DNA of 64,000 bases, taken from assembly GCF_026239655.1 (NCBI RefSeq), contig NZ_JAPIVO010000004.1, positions 310,001 through 374,000 on the forward strand, in the 5' to 3' direction. Positions 42,748 through 52,402 of the stretch are shown here, in pieces; within the stretch, counting starts at the first letter, position 1, and each line of letters starts with the position of its first letter. The notes under the pieces were generated by a model. It was given only the letters and a program-made list of their open reading frames with translations, was not told the DNA's origin and ran no database searches. The stretch is from Pedobacter sp. MR2016-24 (GTDB lineage Bacteria; Bacteroidota; Bacteroidia; Sphingobacteriales; Sphingobacteriaceae). The position numbers were made by a program, and so were the translations under genes.

Positions 42748-43929
42748 TTAGTAATGTTGTATGATGGAAGCTTTGATTACAATTTTTCCCTGTCCCGCGC
42801 TTTGCGTAAAGATCAGGAAATGCTTATCGTCGGCCTTAATCTGATATTTTTCTGTGAGGGATGCCGCCTTATCGGGAAAATTGCGAACAATTACATTTCC
42901 AATCAGGTTTTTCTCTTTTTTGATTTTTCCTGCAGCCAATACCTCATCTATTTTGAATATTCTGCCCGGGAAATCATGATCTGCATGATTCGCACAGTAT
43001 AACTGCGTCTGGGCATGTAATTTCTGCAGCTTAAATCTTGCTGCAATGAGATTAAATGCACCACCTTTTAGCAAGGCTACATCCGGTTCATATAAATATT
43101 GCCCGGTAACAGGACTCCCTAAATTTGCAGGTTGAGTTTCCTCATCTTTCATGAAGCTGAATTGTTTTTCTGTCTCGTTCAGTGTGGTACAAACAATTTT
43201 CACTCCATCAGTATAGTCGCGCTGAACTACCCAGATTAATTCCTTGCACTCGTTTTTAACGCTGACCACATGAATTTCTGCAACATTTTTCAACTCTTTT
43301 AATCCAGCAGTCAAGTCCAGTAGCGGCGCTGTTTTAATGAGTATTAAGGGCGACCTCGACAAGAGCAAATCCAGGTTTTCTACTACATTCGGACTACAGT
43401 CCTTCAGCATAAAAACCTTTCCAGACTCACTTCTCCTGGCCGGATCAATATATATGGTGCCATATTCTTCCGAATCATCCTTTAGCAGGTCTATTCCATC
43501 GCCGCAAATAAATGTAGAGTACGACTGATTTAATAAGGCTGAATTATATTGCGCTATTGCTGACAGCTCAGGATTAAGCTCTACATGAACGACCGCACTA
43601 TTTGATCTGGAGAAATAATAACTGTCTACGCCATAACCACCCGTTAGGTCTATCAATTTGCCTCCAGCTGATAGTTTTGCTTTATAGGAAGCCGTAAGCT
43701 CGGAGGAACATTGTTCTACGGAAAGTAGTGGCGGATAATAAATACCAGCCGTGCTGAACCATAGCGGGAGTTTTTTGATGCATTTCTTTTTAGCAGTAAT
43801 CTGACTGGATAGTTCCGTTCCGGTGATCTCCGGAAACGGACTTTTAGCCATAGCTATTTTATGTACATCTGCATTTAAATTGCTCCCGATATATTCCTGA
43901 ACTGCCGGTTCTAAAATGTGCTTATTCAA
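42748..43929 (-). CDS. THUMP-like domain class I SAM methyltransferase-like protein
   Basis: A 393-aa protein with a Rossmann methyltransferase core: SAM loop LIDLTGGYGVDSYYFS, HVELNPELS, and TIYIDPARR in the position of the catalytic/acidic loop. The C-terminal ~80 residues match the THUMP-like domain that follows such cores in Bacteroidota. It may modify RNA, but the substrate is unknown. Last gene of a minus-strand operon, overlapping lysC by 8 bp. Confidence 0.83.
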   Translation of the reverse strand: MNKHILEPAVQEYIGSNLNADVHKIAMAKSPFPEITGTELSSQITAKKKCIKKLPLWFSTAGIYYPPLLSVEQCSSELTASYKAKLSAGGKLIDLTGGYGVDSYYFSRSNSAVVHVELNPELSAIAQYNSALLNQSYSTFICGDGIDLLKDDSEEYGTIYIDPARRSESGKVFMLKDCSPNVVENLDLLLSRSPLILIKTAPLLDLTAGLKELKNVAEIHVVSVKNECKELIWVVQRDYTDGVKIVCTTLNETEKQFSFMKDEETQPANLGSPVTGQYLYEPDVALLKGGAFNLIAARFKLQKLHAQTQLYCANHADHDFPGRIFKIDEVLAAGKIKKEKNLIGNVIVRNFPDKAASLTEKYQIKADDKHFLIFTQSAGQGKIVIKASIIQHY

Positions 43930-45196
43930 ATTTGGGTTTATCTTTCATTACGATTTGGCAGGTATGGCGACTCTTTACTTCAAGCAGGATATCTTTATTG
44001 ACCGTTACCCTGTCGATCGTCTCCTGGTTATAATAGCGTATAGTAACCAGTTCCAATCCTTTGTTATACTTTACCTTGTACAATTGCGATAGCTCATTGA
44101 TCAGGTTAGTGATCTTTTCTTCATCATGATCCACGCTAACAGAAAAACTAAGCGCAGAGTTTAACATAGTATTTACTTTCACCTTGTGTTTATGGAAGAG
44201 GTTAAAAATATCACTCAGGTTTTCCTCTATAATAAAAGAGAAATCCTTAGGCAAAATAGAAATCAGCACCTGGTTTACTTTAAATATAAACGATGCCACC
44301 GGTAGTACGCTGTGTGTGCTATTTATTTCGGTTCCTTCACCATCAGGTGCGATAAATGACCGCACAAATAAGGGGATATTCTTGTTCTGTAATGGTTTGA
44401 TTGTCTTAGGATGAATAACTGTTGCTCCGTAATAAGTAAGCTCTATTGCATCATGATAAGATAATTGCGGAATACGTTCTGTTTGTTCGAACCATTTGGG
44501 ATCGGCATTTAGTACTCCTGGAACATCCTTCCATATGGTAAGTGCAGTAGCATCTAAACAAGAACAGAAAATTGCTGCGGAATAATCTGAACCCTCTCTA
44601 CCCAGAGTGGTGGTGAAATTCTCACTCGTACTCCCTATAAAACCCTGTGTAACAGCAATTGTCTTGCCTAAAACAGGTACAAGATGTTTTTGAATTTCTG
44701 CCGCTGTTTTATCCCAGTCAACTTTTCCTTCTTTATAACTATTATCCGTTTTGATAAAGTTTCTGGCATCTACCCATGTAGCAGCAACGCCTTGTTCATT
44801 AAGGTAGGCGGCTACAATTTTGGTAGATAAGAGTTCACCTATTGACACGATCTGATCATAAATATAATCAGGTGCATCATTCGCCTCTTCTTCCAGCAAC
44901 CATTCAATTTCTACAAATGTATTTGCTATTTCATCATATACAGGCTGTGTATGATCAGGAAACAGCTCATTTAAAATGTTAAAATGGTAAGCTTTAACTT
45001 CATCTAGTAATTCATGCGTATCATCCTGGCCAAATACATATGCCGTAGCAAGTTTCTCCAGTTTATCAGTAATCTTTCCCATCGCAGATATAACGATCAG
45101 GAGCTCTTTATTTGTTGTTTTTTGGATGATGCTAACCAGATTTTTTACAGCTTCAGCACTTTTTACAGAAGCACCTCCAAATTTATATACTTCCAT
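43922..45196 (-). CDS. lysC: Aspartate kinase, monofunctional
   Basis: Phosphorylates L-aspartate, first step to lysine, threonine, methionine and diaminopimelate. The 424 aa start MEVYKFGGASVKSAEAV (family K-F-G-G-T-S-V with Ala for Thr), include TLGREGSDYSAAIF, and end in ACT-like regulatory sequence (about 295-420: SFIIEENLSDIFNLFHKHKV, SVSVDHDEEKI). No homoserine dehydrogenase domain. It lies inside a five-gene overlapping operon with no other lysine or threonine gene. Confidence 0.92.
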   Translation of the reverse strand: MEVYKFGGASVKSAEAVKNLVSIIQKTTNKELLIVISAMGKITDKLEKLATAYVFGQDDTHELLDEVKAYHFNILNELFPDHTQPVYDEIANTFVEIEWLLEEEANDAPDYIYDQIVSIGELLSTKIVAAYLNEQGVAATWVDARNFIKTDNSYKEGKVDWDKTAAEIQKHLVPVLGKTIAVTQGFIGSTSENFTTTLGREGSDYSAAIFCSCLDATALTIWKDVPGVLNADPKWFEQTERIPQLSYHDAIELTYYGATVIHPKTIKPLQNKNIPLFVRSFIAPDGEGTEINSTHSVLPVASFIFKVNQVLISILPKDFSFIIEENLSDIFNLFHKHKVKVNTMLNSALSFSVSVDHDEEKITNLINELSQLYKVKYNKGLELVTIRYYNQETIDRVTVNKDILLEVKSRHTCQIVMKDKPKFE

Positions 45197-45197
45197 A

Positions 45198-46013
45198 TTA
45201 CTTAAAGTTTGATAGAACAGGGGTAGGTTTTAGAATATCTTTAATAGCAGAATAAGGAACAATCAGTTCTGTGGTACCGGCAGCATAGGCTTTAATTTCA
45301 TATGGATTGTATAAAAACTTCAGCCCGTCTTTGGTTAAAGTGAATGTCTGTGCAAGGGCAAATTTGCCTTCAGCAAAAAAGTAGCCCTCAGACAGACTTG
45401 CATTTGGTCCCAGTTTTTCATTGTTTCTGAATATTTTTTCCGCTACCTGTCTCAATAAAGGCATTCCCTCAGTAGTAATTACAGTATCAAGCGTGAGTGT
45501 CTGGTTATTTTTAGGGTTATAGTTTACATAGGTAAATAAAGTGTTGGGATGTGCCCCACCTCTATAGTCTACATAAGTAAAAAGTACAGACAGGTAATCC
45601 GGGTAATTTGCCGTTACCTTCAGATCCAGCTCCTCAAACCATGATTCCGGGGAGTCCGCATTCTTCGATTTGAAATTATCGAACTCCTGGATAAACCCAT
45701 TGGCCAGTTCTTTATAGTTTTTATAAGCGCCTTGTTTTCCTGCCAGGCCTATTACTTTCTCCTGTACAAACTTATTCGCTGTTTCATCAGCAAACAGGGG
45801 ATAACTTACTACCGCTTTTGCAGTATCCGTTACGTTTTTATTGACAGATACCGGAGTTTTGCTATACACCTTCACACTGTCGTAGGTATAACTTAGCGTA
45901 TCGGTTGAGGATCCTGCAACTGTTTTTGTAGCCGAATCTATGACCTTATCCGTTTTCTGGTTGTTACAGGCATACAAACCAGTAAGCAACATTAGGGCAG
46001 CTAATTTTCTCAT
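45198..46013 (-). CDS. DUF3298 (RsiV-like) lipoprotein
   Basis: A 271-aa lipoprotein with lipobox TGLYAC (Cys16). The C-terminal half matches the DUF3298/DUF4163 fold also found in the sigma-V anti-sigma factor RsiV, which binds lysozyme: DYRGGAHPNTLFTYVNYN, then EGYFFAEGKFALAQTFTLT and YEIKAYAAGTTELIVPYS. Function here unknown. It overlaps the GNAT gene by 4 bp (ATGA) and abuts lysC. Confidence 0.82.
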   Translation of the reverse strand: MRKLAALMLLTGLYACNNQKTDKVIDSATKTVAGSSTDTLSYTYDSVKVYSKTPVSVNKNVTDTAKAVVSYPLFADETANKFVQEKVIGLAGKQGAYKNYKELANGFIQEFDNFKSKNADSPESWFEELDLKVTANYPDYLSVLFTYVDYRGGAHPNTLFTYVNYNPKNNQTLTLDTVITTEGMPLLRQVAEKIFRNNEKLGPNASLSEGYFFAEGKFALAQTFTLTKDGLKFLYNPYEIKAYAAGTTELIVPYSAIKDILKPTPVLSNFK

Positions 46014-46477
46014 ATTTTATTAATTCGGTCCTTGCTGAAAGAGGCATTTAACCATCCTGCCTCTAGCTGCGCAGCATATTTATTATAGAAATTGATCGCA
46101 GGTGCATTCCAGTCCAGCACCTGCCAGTTCATCCCATTATAGTTATTGTCTTTTGCCTCTTTCATTACCCTTTCAAAAAGTAATTTTCCTATGCCCTTGC
46201 CTCTCGCATTTTCCGTAACCAGGAAGTCCTCCAGATATAAACGGCAACCTTTCCAGGTAGAGTATCTGATATAATAAAGTGCAAAACCCAGAATCCCGTT
46301 TTCATCTGCTGCTACAAAGGCTTTCCATGCAGGTGTTTCACCAAAACCTGCGTCAATAAATTCCTGCAGGGTTACCGTAACTTCTTCAGGAGCTTTTTCA
46401 TAGACTGCCAGCTCATGGATCAATTCCAGTATACGCGGACAGTCTTCTTCTACAGCGAATCTTAATTTAATATCCAT
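46010..46477 (-). CDS. GNAT N-acetyltransferase, diamine/thialysine type
   Basis: A 155-aa acetyl-CoA-dependent acetyltransferase. The acetyl-CoA loop is ENARGKGIGKLLFE; LYLEDFLV and the late NWQVLDWNAPAINFYNKYAA match the spermidine/thialysine acetyltransferase subgroup. Substrate likely a diamine or aminoalkyl-cysteine, by family. Start overlaps the yggS stop by one base (TGATG). Confidence 0.88.
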   Translation of the reverse strand: MDIKLRFAVEEDCPRILELIHELAVYEKAPEEVTVTLQEFIDAGFGETPAWKAFVAADENGILGFALYYIRYSTWKGCRLYLEDFLVTENARGKGIGKLLFERVMKEAKDNNYNGMNWQVLDWNAPAINFYNKYAAQLEAGWLNASFSKDRINKI

Positions 46478-47163
46478 CAGGCCTTGTAATGTTTAATTTT
46501 TCTGGCACCAAAAATACTGCTGCCGATTCTGATCATCGTGCTGCCTTCTTCAATGGCCAGTTTATAATCGCCAGACATGCCCATTGATAGTTCTCTGAAC
46601 GAATCTTCCTTCCTGAAAAAGCTTGCTTTTATTCCATCAAATAAAACTTTCAACTCCTGAAATTCGTCCTGTGTTTGTTTCTCTGTCGCATTGTTGCTGG
46701 CAATTCCCATCAGGCCGGTAATACGGATGTTTTTCATTGCCAAATATTCCTCAGATCTTAACAATTCAATTGCTTCAGCATGATCCAGTCCGAATTTCGT
46801 TTCCTCATCGGCGATATAGATCTGTAGTAAACAGTCGATTACCCTCTTGTTTTTTGCCGCATGTTTATCAATTTCCGCCAGTAACTTAAGGCTGTCCACC
46901 GATTGGATGAGCTGGATGAAAGGGGCAATGTATTTTACTTTATTGGTTTGAAGGTGGCCAATCAGGTGCCATGCGATGTCCTTAGGTAAGGCTGCCTCTT
47001 TCTCAACAAGCTCCTGCACTATATTTTCTCCAAAAATCCGTTGTCCGGCGTTATAAGCTTCGAGGACAGCATCTGCATCATTAAATTTTGACACTGCAAT
47101 CAGTTCCACATTTTCACCTTCAAGTTCCTTTTTATATTTCAATAAGTTGTCCGCTATGCTCAT
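46477..47163 (-). CDS. YggS-family PLP homeostasis protein
   Basis: Pyridoxal 5'-phosphate carrier without known catalysis. The 228 aa show the alanine-racemase-like barrel with PLP Lys in LIAVSKFND, FGENIVQELVEK, WHLIGHLQTNK, and the C-terminal phosphate site LSMGMSGDYKLAIEEGSTMIRIG. First gene of the operon that continues through GNAT, DUF3298, lysC and the THUMP-like gene. Confidence 0.94.
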   Translation of the reverse strand: MSIADNLLKYKKELEGENVELIAVSKFNDADAVLEAYNAGQRIFGENIVQELVEKEAALPKDIAWHLIGHLQTNKVKYIAPFIQLIQSVDSLKLLAEIDKHAAKNKRVIDCLLQIYIADEETKFGLDHAEAIELLRSEEYLAMKNIRITGLMGIASNNATEKQTQDEFQELKVLFDGIKASFFRKEDSFRELSMGMSGDYKLAIEEGSTMIRIGSSIFGARKIKHYKA

Positions 47164-47335
47164 TTATCAGTATTTTTGGTAAAATTAACAACCTTAGCCC
47201 AATTTGCTAAGAAAAATTAATGTTTTACAAACAAAACAGATCTCAGCCACAGGTTTCCTTTCCATTTAACAGGATTAATCTGGGGAGAATGGAATTAAAA
47301 ACAACAACAACTCATAAGAAAAGAAAGAAATACAA

Positions 47336-47914
47336 ATGAAGAAATTTTGTTATGCCGGCCTGCTTTTTCTGCTGATCGCCGGATGCCAGTCCAAAATTCC
47401 GGGAAATATAATTCCGCCTGATAAAATGGGGGCAATTTTGTATGACATCCACGTAACTGATGCTTATATTACAACGTTAGCAAGTCAGGATTCGGCTAAA
47501 AAAGTAAGCGCGACTTATTATAAAGGTATTTATAGGAAGTTTGATACTGACTCCGCGAGGTATACGCAAAGCATGAATTTTTACGCGGAGCATCCGGATC
47601 TGCTGAGTAAGATTTATGAAACGGTGACTGCAAGTTTAAAAAAATCAAAAGACAGCATAGATAAGGTCAATGAAAAGATTTTAAAAGTAAAGACTGCAAA
47701 AAGAGCTAAAGCAGTAAAAGACAGCCTGGCAAAAATTGATCCGAAGGTACTTAAAATCGAAGCGGACAAGAAGGCCAAAAAAACGAAGGACAGCCTGGAG
47801 AAAATTAAACCTGCAGTGATCAAACCTGTAGTAATCAAGAAGGTAAAGAAAGAACGAATACTTAAAAGAAAAACTCAGCTTACAACAGCTAAGACCGATA
47901 AAGAGGTTAAATAA
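47336..47914 (+). CDS. DUF4296 lipoprotein
   Basis: A 192-aa lipoprotein, lipobox LIAGC (Cys17). Residues 20-110 match DUF4296 (IIPPDKMGAILYDIHVTDAY, MNFYAEHPDLLSKIYETV). The C-terminal 75 residues are very Lys-rich and contain an imperfect repeat (KRAKAVKDSLAKI and KKAKKTKDSLEKI). Function unknown. It lies 2 nt before mutS2, so the two are cotranscribed. Confidence 0.85.
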   Translation: MKKFCYAGLLFLLIAGCQSKIPGNIIPPDKMGAILYDIHVTDAYITTLASQDSAKKVSATYYKGIYRKFDTDSARYTQSMNFYAEHPDLLSKIYETVTASLKKSKDSIDKVNEKILKVKTAKRAKAVKDSLAKIDPKVLKIEADKKAKKTKDSLEKIKPAVIKPVVIKKVKKERILKRKTQLTTAKTDKEVK

Positions 47915-47916
47915 TC

Positions 47917-50289
47917 ATGATATATCCCGATAATTGTTTAGATAGATTAGGCTTCAACGAAGTTAAACAGCTCATTTATAAACACTGCCTGAGTCCGATG
48001 GGACAATATATGGTAGGCAAAATGCAGGTGATGAACAAGTTTGACCAGATCAATAAATTTCTGAGACAAACCAAAGAATTTAAAAATATACTTGAAAATC
48101 AGGAACCCTTGCAGATCAGCTCGTTTTTTGATATCAAGACACTCGCAGAAAAGATAAGAGTGGAAGGAACCTACCTGATGGAAGAAGAAGTCTTTCAGAT
48201 TTATCTTTCCTTACAGACTGTATTTTCCGTAATCCGCTTTTTTGACGAGAGAAAAGAAGTTTATCCCAATCTGGAAGCACTTTTTGAGCATCTGCCGGTA
48301 GAGAAAAACATCCTCAGAAAAATAGAGACGATACTTGATGCCAAAGGAAAAATTAAGCCTAATGCGTCTGCTAAGTTGCAGGAGATTACTTCTGATATTG
48401 CTAAAGGTGAGCAGGAAGTACGGAAGCGTATGGACTCCATTTACAAGCAGGCAGTTTCCAGTAACTGGGTGGCAGATGGTAGTCTTACGATCCGGGACGG
48501 CAGAATGTGTATTCCGATTCTGGCCGAAAACAAACGTAAACTAAAAGGATTCATTCATGATGAGTCGGCCAGCGGCCAGACGGTCTACATGGAACCTGAA
48601 GAAGTATTTACGCTGAATAATAAAATCAGGGATCTTGAATTTGATAAAAGACGCGAGATCATAAGGATATTGATTGCGCTCACAGATGAATTGAGACCTT
48701 TCGGGCCTCTTTTACTTTCCTATCATGGTTTCCTGACCAAGCTTGATTTTGTGCGTGCTAAAGCTTTATTTGCGATAGAAGTGGAAGCCGATATGCCGGT
48801 ATTGGTAACAGAACCGAGGTTAAAGCTGATCAATGCCCGTCATCCGCTGCTGTACCTGTCTTTTAAAGAAGATAAGAAAACAGTGGTTCCGCTGAATATA
48901 CATATGAATGAGAATTTACGGATTGTATTGGTCTCCGGACCTAATGCGGGAGGGAAATCTGTATGTATGAAAACTGTAGGTCTGCTGCAATTGATGGTAC
49001 AGTCAGGCTTGCTGATTCCTGTTCATGAATCAAGTGAAATAGGGATCTTTGATAATATATTTGCTGACATCGGTGATGATCAGTCGATAGAAAGTGATTT
49101 GAGTACCTACAGCGCCCATTTAACAAAGATGCGGTATTTCGTGGCACATGCTACGCCAAAGTCGCTGGTCATGATTGATGAATTTGGAACGGGAACAGAT
49201 CCGCAGTTCGGCGGACCAATGGCTGAAGCGGTACTTGAAGTATTAAATAATAAGAAGGTAAGAGGTGTGATCACTACGCATTATTCTAATCTCAAGTTGT
49301 TTGCTGGCAATACACCGGGACTGGAAAATGCTTCCATGTTATTTGATAACGACAAAATGAAGCCCTTGTACGTGCTGGAAATCGGCAAACCGGGAAGTTC
49401 TTATGCTTTTGAAATTGCACAGAACATTGGTCTGCAGAAAGAAGTTTTAGTATTGGCAAGAGAAAAGACAGGTACGAATCAAAACAGAATAGACAGTTTG
49501 CTGGTAGATCTGGAAAGAGAAAAGAAGCAGATTTATGATACAAAGATCCATCTCTCCAATCAGCAGAATAAGGTAAAAAACCTGGTGGCAGAAAATGAAA
49601 AGCTGCAGCTGTTTTTAGATGAAAACAGGAAAACGCTGATCAAAGAAGCTAAACTCGAAGCGCAGGCCATTATAAAAAATGCCAATAAGCTGGTAGAAAA
49701 TACGATCGCCGGAATTAAAGAGAATCAGGCAGATAAAGTGGCCACGAAACAACTCAGAGATAATCTGCAGAAAGAGTTGGTTCATCATCAGGTTAAAGAA
49801 GAGAAAAAGCCGGAAAAGGTGGTTGCTCTGAACGGTCCTATAGAGGTGGGTGACTGGGTGCAGCTGCTCAACAGTGAGACCATGGGCCAGGTGCTGGAAA
49901 TCAACCGGGGAAACCTGGTCCTGGCATTGGGTGATCTGCGTTCGGTAGTTAAAAAAGACCGTGTACAGAAGATCAGCAATAAACAAGCTAAAAAGGTCGT
50001 GCAAAGCAATTCCTTTTCAGGCAGGATATCTGATGCCATCGGCAGTTTTACGGCTGAATTGGATCTGAGAGGGATGCGTGGTGAGAATGCAATCCAGGAG
50101 GTGGAAAAATATATGGACAAATCAATTATGCTTGGTTTTCCATTCGTGAAACTGATCCACGGAAAAGGAGATGGTATACTCAGAAAGATGATTCGTGAAT
50201 ACCTCAGGAAATATAAAGAAGTGGACAGAATGGAAGATGAACATGCAGACAGAGGTGGAGATGGTATCACTTATGTGTATTTCAGGTAA
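47917..50289 (+). CDS. mutS2: Endonuclease MutS2
   Basis: MutS-family ATPase acting on recombination intermediates or collided ribosomes, not on mismatches. The 790 aa lack the N-terminal mismatch-recognition domain. Core clamp helices come first, then ATPase motifs: Walker A SGPNAGGKS (340-348), Walker B VMIDEFGTGTDP, TTHYSNLK. A long coiled coil (about 515-640) and a C-terminal Smr nuclease domain (LDLRGMRGENAIQEV, then HGKGDGILR) complete the family layout. Confidence 0.95.
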   Translation: MIYPDNCLDRLGFNEVKQLIYKHCLSPMGQYMVGKMQVMNKFDQINKFLRQTKEFKNILENQEPLQISSFFDIKTLAEKIRVEGTYLMEEEVFQIYLSLQTVFSVIRFFDERKEVYPNLEALFEHLPVEKNILRKIETILDAKGKIKPNASAKLQEITSDIAKGEQEVRKRMDSIYKQAVSSNWVADGSLTIRDGRMCIPILAENKRKLKGFIHDESASGQTVYMEPEEVFTLNNKIRDLEFDKRREIIRILIALTDELRPFGPLLLSYHGFLTKLDFVRAKALFAIEVEADMPVLVTEPRLKLINARHPLLYLSFKEDKKTVVPLNIHMNENLRIVLVSGPNAGGKSVCMKTVGLLQLMVQSGLLIPVHESSEIGIFDNIFADIGDDQSIESDLSTYSAHLTKMRYFVAHATPKSLVMIDEFGTGTDPQFGGPMAEAVLEVLNNKKVRGVITTHYSNLKLFAGNTPGLENASMLFDNDKMKPLYVLEIGKPGSSYAFEIAQNIGLQKEVLVLAREKTGTNQNRIDSLLVDLEREKKQIYDTKIHLSNQQNKVKNLVAENEKLQLFLDENRKTLIKEAKLEAQAIIKNANKLVENTIAGIKENQADKVATKQLRDNLQKELVHHQVKEEKKPEKVVALNGPIEVGDWVQLLNSETMGQVLEINRGNLVLALGDLRSVVKKDRVQKISNKQAKKVVQSNSFSGRISDAIGSFTAELDLRGMRGENAIQEVEKYMDKSIMLGFPFVKLIHGKGDGILRKMIREYLRKYKEVDRMEDEHADRGGDGITYVYFR

Positions 50290-50330
50290 GCCGCACAGAT
50301 ATAGCAGATCTGGCAAACAGTATTGTGAGA

Positions 50331-50372
50331 CGCTAAATTATAGAAATCTGTAAATAATTCTATAATTTAGCG
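50331..50372. repeat. 15-bp inverted repeat upstream of CoA-transferase genes
   Basis: CGCTAAATTATAGAA (50331-50345) pairs perfectly with 50358-50372 across 12 nt, ending 14 nt before the scoA ATG. No T-run follows, so an operator or 5' hairpin is as likely as a mutS2 terminator. Confidence 0.55.
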
Positions 50373-50386
50373 CCAAACCAAATATA

Positions 50387-51088
50387 ATGATCAATAAAAA
50401 AGTAGCGGATGCACACGAAGCTATCCGTGATATCGAAGATGGAAAGACGGTCATGCTTGGCGGGTTCGGTCTTTGCGGTATCCCTGAAAACTGTATTGCG
50501 GCATTAGTTAAAAAAGGAATAAAGGATTTGACCTGTATTTCTAACAATGCCGGTGTAGATGATTTTGGAATCGGACTGCTCCTTAAAACCCGTCAGGTAA
50601 AAAAAATGATCTCCTCCTATGTTGGAGAGAACGCAGAGTTTGAGCGTCAGTTATTGAGCGGAGAACTGGAAGTAGAGCTTATCCCGCAAGGAACACTTGC
50701 TACACGCTGCATGGCCGCCGGATATGGTATGCCTGCAATCTTCACTCCGGCTGGAGTGGGCACCGAAGTAGCAGAAGGAAAAGAAACGAGAATTTTTGAG
50801 GGTAAAGAATATCTGATGGAATATGCATTTGATGCAGATTTTGCATTGGTAAAAGCATGGAAAGGCGATACTGCCGGTAACCTGATTTTCCGTTCTACCA
50901 GTCGTAATTTTAATCCGGTGATGGCAATGGCGGGTAAGATCACTATTGCTGAGGTTGAAATACTCGTTGAGCCGGGAGAACTCGATCCCGATCATATTCA
51001 CACTCCCGGAGTGTATGTTCACCGTATTTTTCAGGGCAGTGCTTATGAAAAAAGGATAGAGCAGCGAACAGTAAGAACTCAGGATTAA
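50387..51088 (+). CDS. scoA: 3-oxoacid CoA-transferase subunit A
   Basis: Alpha subunit of a succinyl-CoA:acetoacetate-type CoA transferase, which activates 3-oxoacids using succinyl-CoA. The 233 aa carry [34 protein letters not shown], and [18 protein letters not shown], all family hallmarks. Partner subunit B follows 12 nt downstream. Family substrates include acetoacetate; actual substrate not provable here. Confidence 0.94.
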   Translation: MINKKVADAHEAIRDIEDGKTVMLGGFGLCGIPENCIAALVKKGIKDLTCISNNAGVDDFGIGLLLKTRQVKKMISSYVGENAEFERQLLSGELEVELIPQGTLATRCMAAGYGMPAIFTPAGVGTEVAEGKETRIFEGKEYLMEYAFDADFALVKAWKGDTAGNLIFRSTSRNFNPVMAMAGKITIAEVEILVEPGELDPDHIHTPGVYVHRIFQGSAYEKRIEQRTVRTQD

Positions 51089-51100
51089 TCCATCAGCATC

Positions 51101-51760
51101 ATGTTAGATAAAAACGGAATAGCGAGACGTATCGCTAAAGAAATAAAAGACGGTTATTATGTTAACCTTGGTATTGGTATCCCCACTTTAGTCGCCAATT
51201 ATATACCCACAGGAATTAATGTAGTGCTGCAATCTGAAAATGGACTATTGGGGATGGGCCCTTTCCCTTTTGAAGGAGAAGAAGATCCTGATCTGATCAA
51301 TGCCGGCAAGCAGACAATTACCACATTGCCGGGTTCCTCTATCTTTGATTCGGCCATGAGTTTCGGCATGATCAGGAGTCAGAAGATAGACCTCACTATC
51401 CTGGGTGCTATGGAAGTTTCAGAGAACGGAGATATTGCCAACTGGAAAATTCCTGGTAAAATGGTAAAGGGAATGGGAGGAGCGATGGATCTTGTGGCTT
51501 CAGCTAAAAATATCATTGTGGCCATGCAGCATATCAACAAAGTTGGTGAAAGCAAATTGCTGCCTAAATGTACCTTACCATTAACTGGCGTCAATTGCAT
51601 CAAGAAAATTGTTACCGAACTGGCGGTACTGGATGTATTACCAGAGGGAGGATTCCGACTGATTGAGCGTGCACCTGGTGTGAGTGTGGACTTCATCAAA
51701 CAATCAACCTCAGGGAAGTTATTCACTGAGGCTGATGTAAAAGAGATGGAACTGAACTAA
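51101..51760 (+). CDS. scoB: 3-oxoacid CoA-transferase subunit B
   Basis: Beta subunit, bearing the catalytic Glu in the motif QSENGLLGMGP (about residue 47), which forms the glutamyl-CoA thioester. The 219 aa also contain YVNLGIGIPTLVANY and GGAMDLVASAKNIIVAM. Its stop codon directly abuts the stop of the convergent udk gene, leaving no room for a terminator. Confidence 0.94.
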   Translation: MLDKNGIARRIAKEIKDGYYVNLGIGIPTLVANYIPTGINVVLQSENGLLGMGPFPFEGEEDPDLINAGKQTITTLPGSSIFDSAMSFGMIRSQKIDLTILGAMEVSENGDIANWKIPGKMVKGMGGAMDLVASAKNIIVAMQHINKVGESKLLPKCTLPLTGVNCIKKIVTELAVLDVLPEGGFRLIERAPGVSVDFIKQSTSGKLFTEADVKEMELN

Positions 51761-52402
51761 TTACTGTGCCAGCACAGTTTCTTTCAGTTCGTCCGAGATT
51801 TCTTTGGAAATGTCTATGATATCGTCAGCAACATGTTTGTTGTTCATGATCACTTTCTGACAAGAACCTTTATAAGGTAACAGGTATTGTTTATACGCAG
51901 GCATAACGTGGTTTACCCACTGATACATCACCATATCACGGGTATAACCACGTTCTATTTCATCACGTGAAATTCTTCGGTTCAGCGTAATTTCCTCATC
52001 CGCATCCATAAAGATCTTCAGGTCGAAGAGCGCCGCGATTTCAGGATAATGAAATACAAATAATCCTTCCACAATGATGATGGGGGCACTGGTAATATTC
52101 AGCAGTTTTGCATTTTCTTCGTTGGTATTGAAAGTATATTCTTTTCTTTCAATGGAGTTCCCTGCCATCAGCAGTTTTAGATCCTCCAGCAACTTTTCAT
52201 CGGCAATTCCTTCTGGCAGGTCAAAATTGATCCAGCCATTTTCATCAATTTTCTGTGTAGCTACCGGTCTGTAATAATCGTCCTGAGAAATCAGGCATAC
52301 TTCATCTGCACTAAAATGGTGGAGAAAACACTTTAAAAAAAACGTTTTTCCTGATCCACTTCCACCCGCAATACCTATAATATAAGGTTTGTTATTGTTC
52401 AT
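51761..52402 (-). CDS. udk: Uridine kinase
   Basis: ATP/GTP-dependent phosphorylation of uridine and cytidine in pyrimidine salvage. I chose ATG 52402 (MNNNKPYIIG, 213 aa), four codons inside the longest frame. P-loop GIAGGSGSGKTFF; ISQDDYYRP; FDLPEG; IIVEGLFVF; and the lid DEEITLNRRISRD. It overlaps the upstream LysM gene by 11 bp, so translation may be coupled. Confidence 0.92.
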   Translation of the reverse strand: MNNNKPYIIGIAGGSGSGKTFFLKCFLHHFSADEVCLISQDDYYRPVATQKIDENGWINFDLPEGIADEKLLEDLKLLMAGNSIERKEYTFNTNEENAKLLNITSAPIIIVEGLFVFHYPEIAALFDLKIFMDADEEITLNRRISRDEIERGYTRDMVMYQWVNHVMPAYKQYLLPYKGSCQKVIMNNKHVADDIIDISKEISDELKETVLAQ

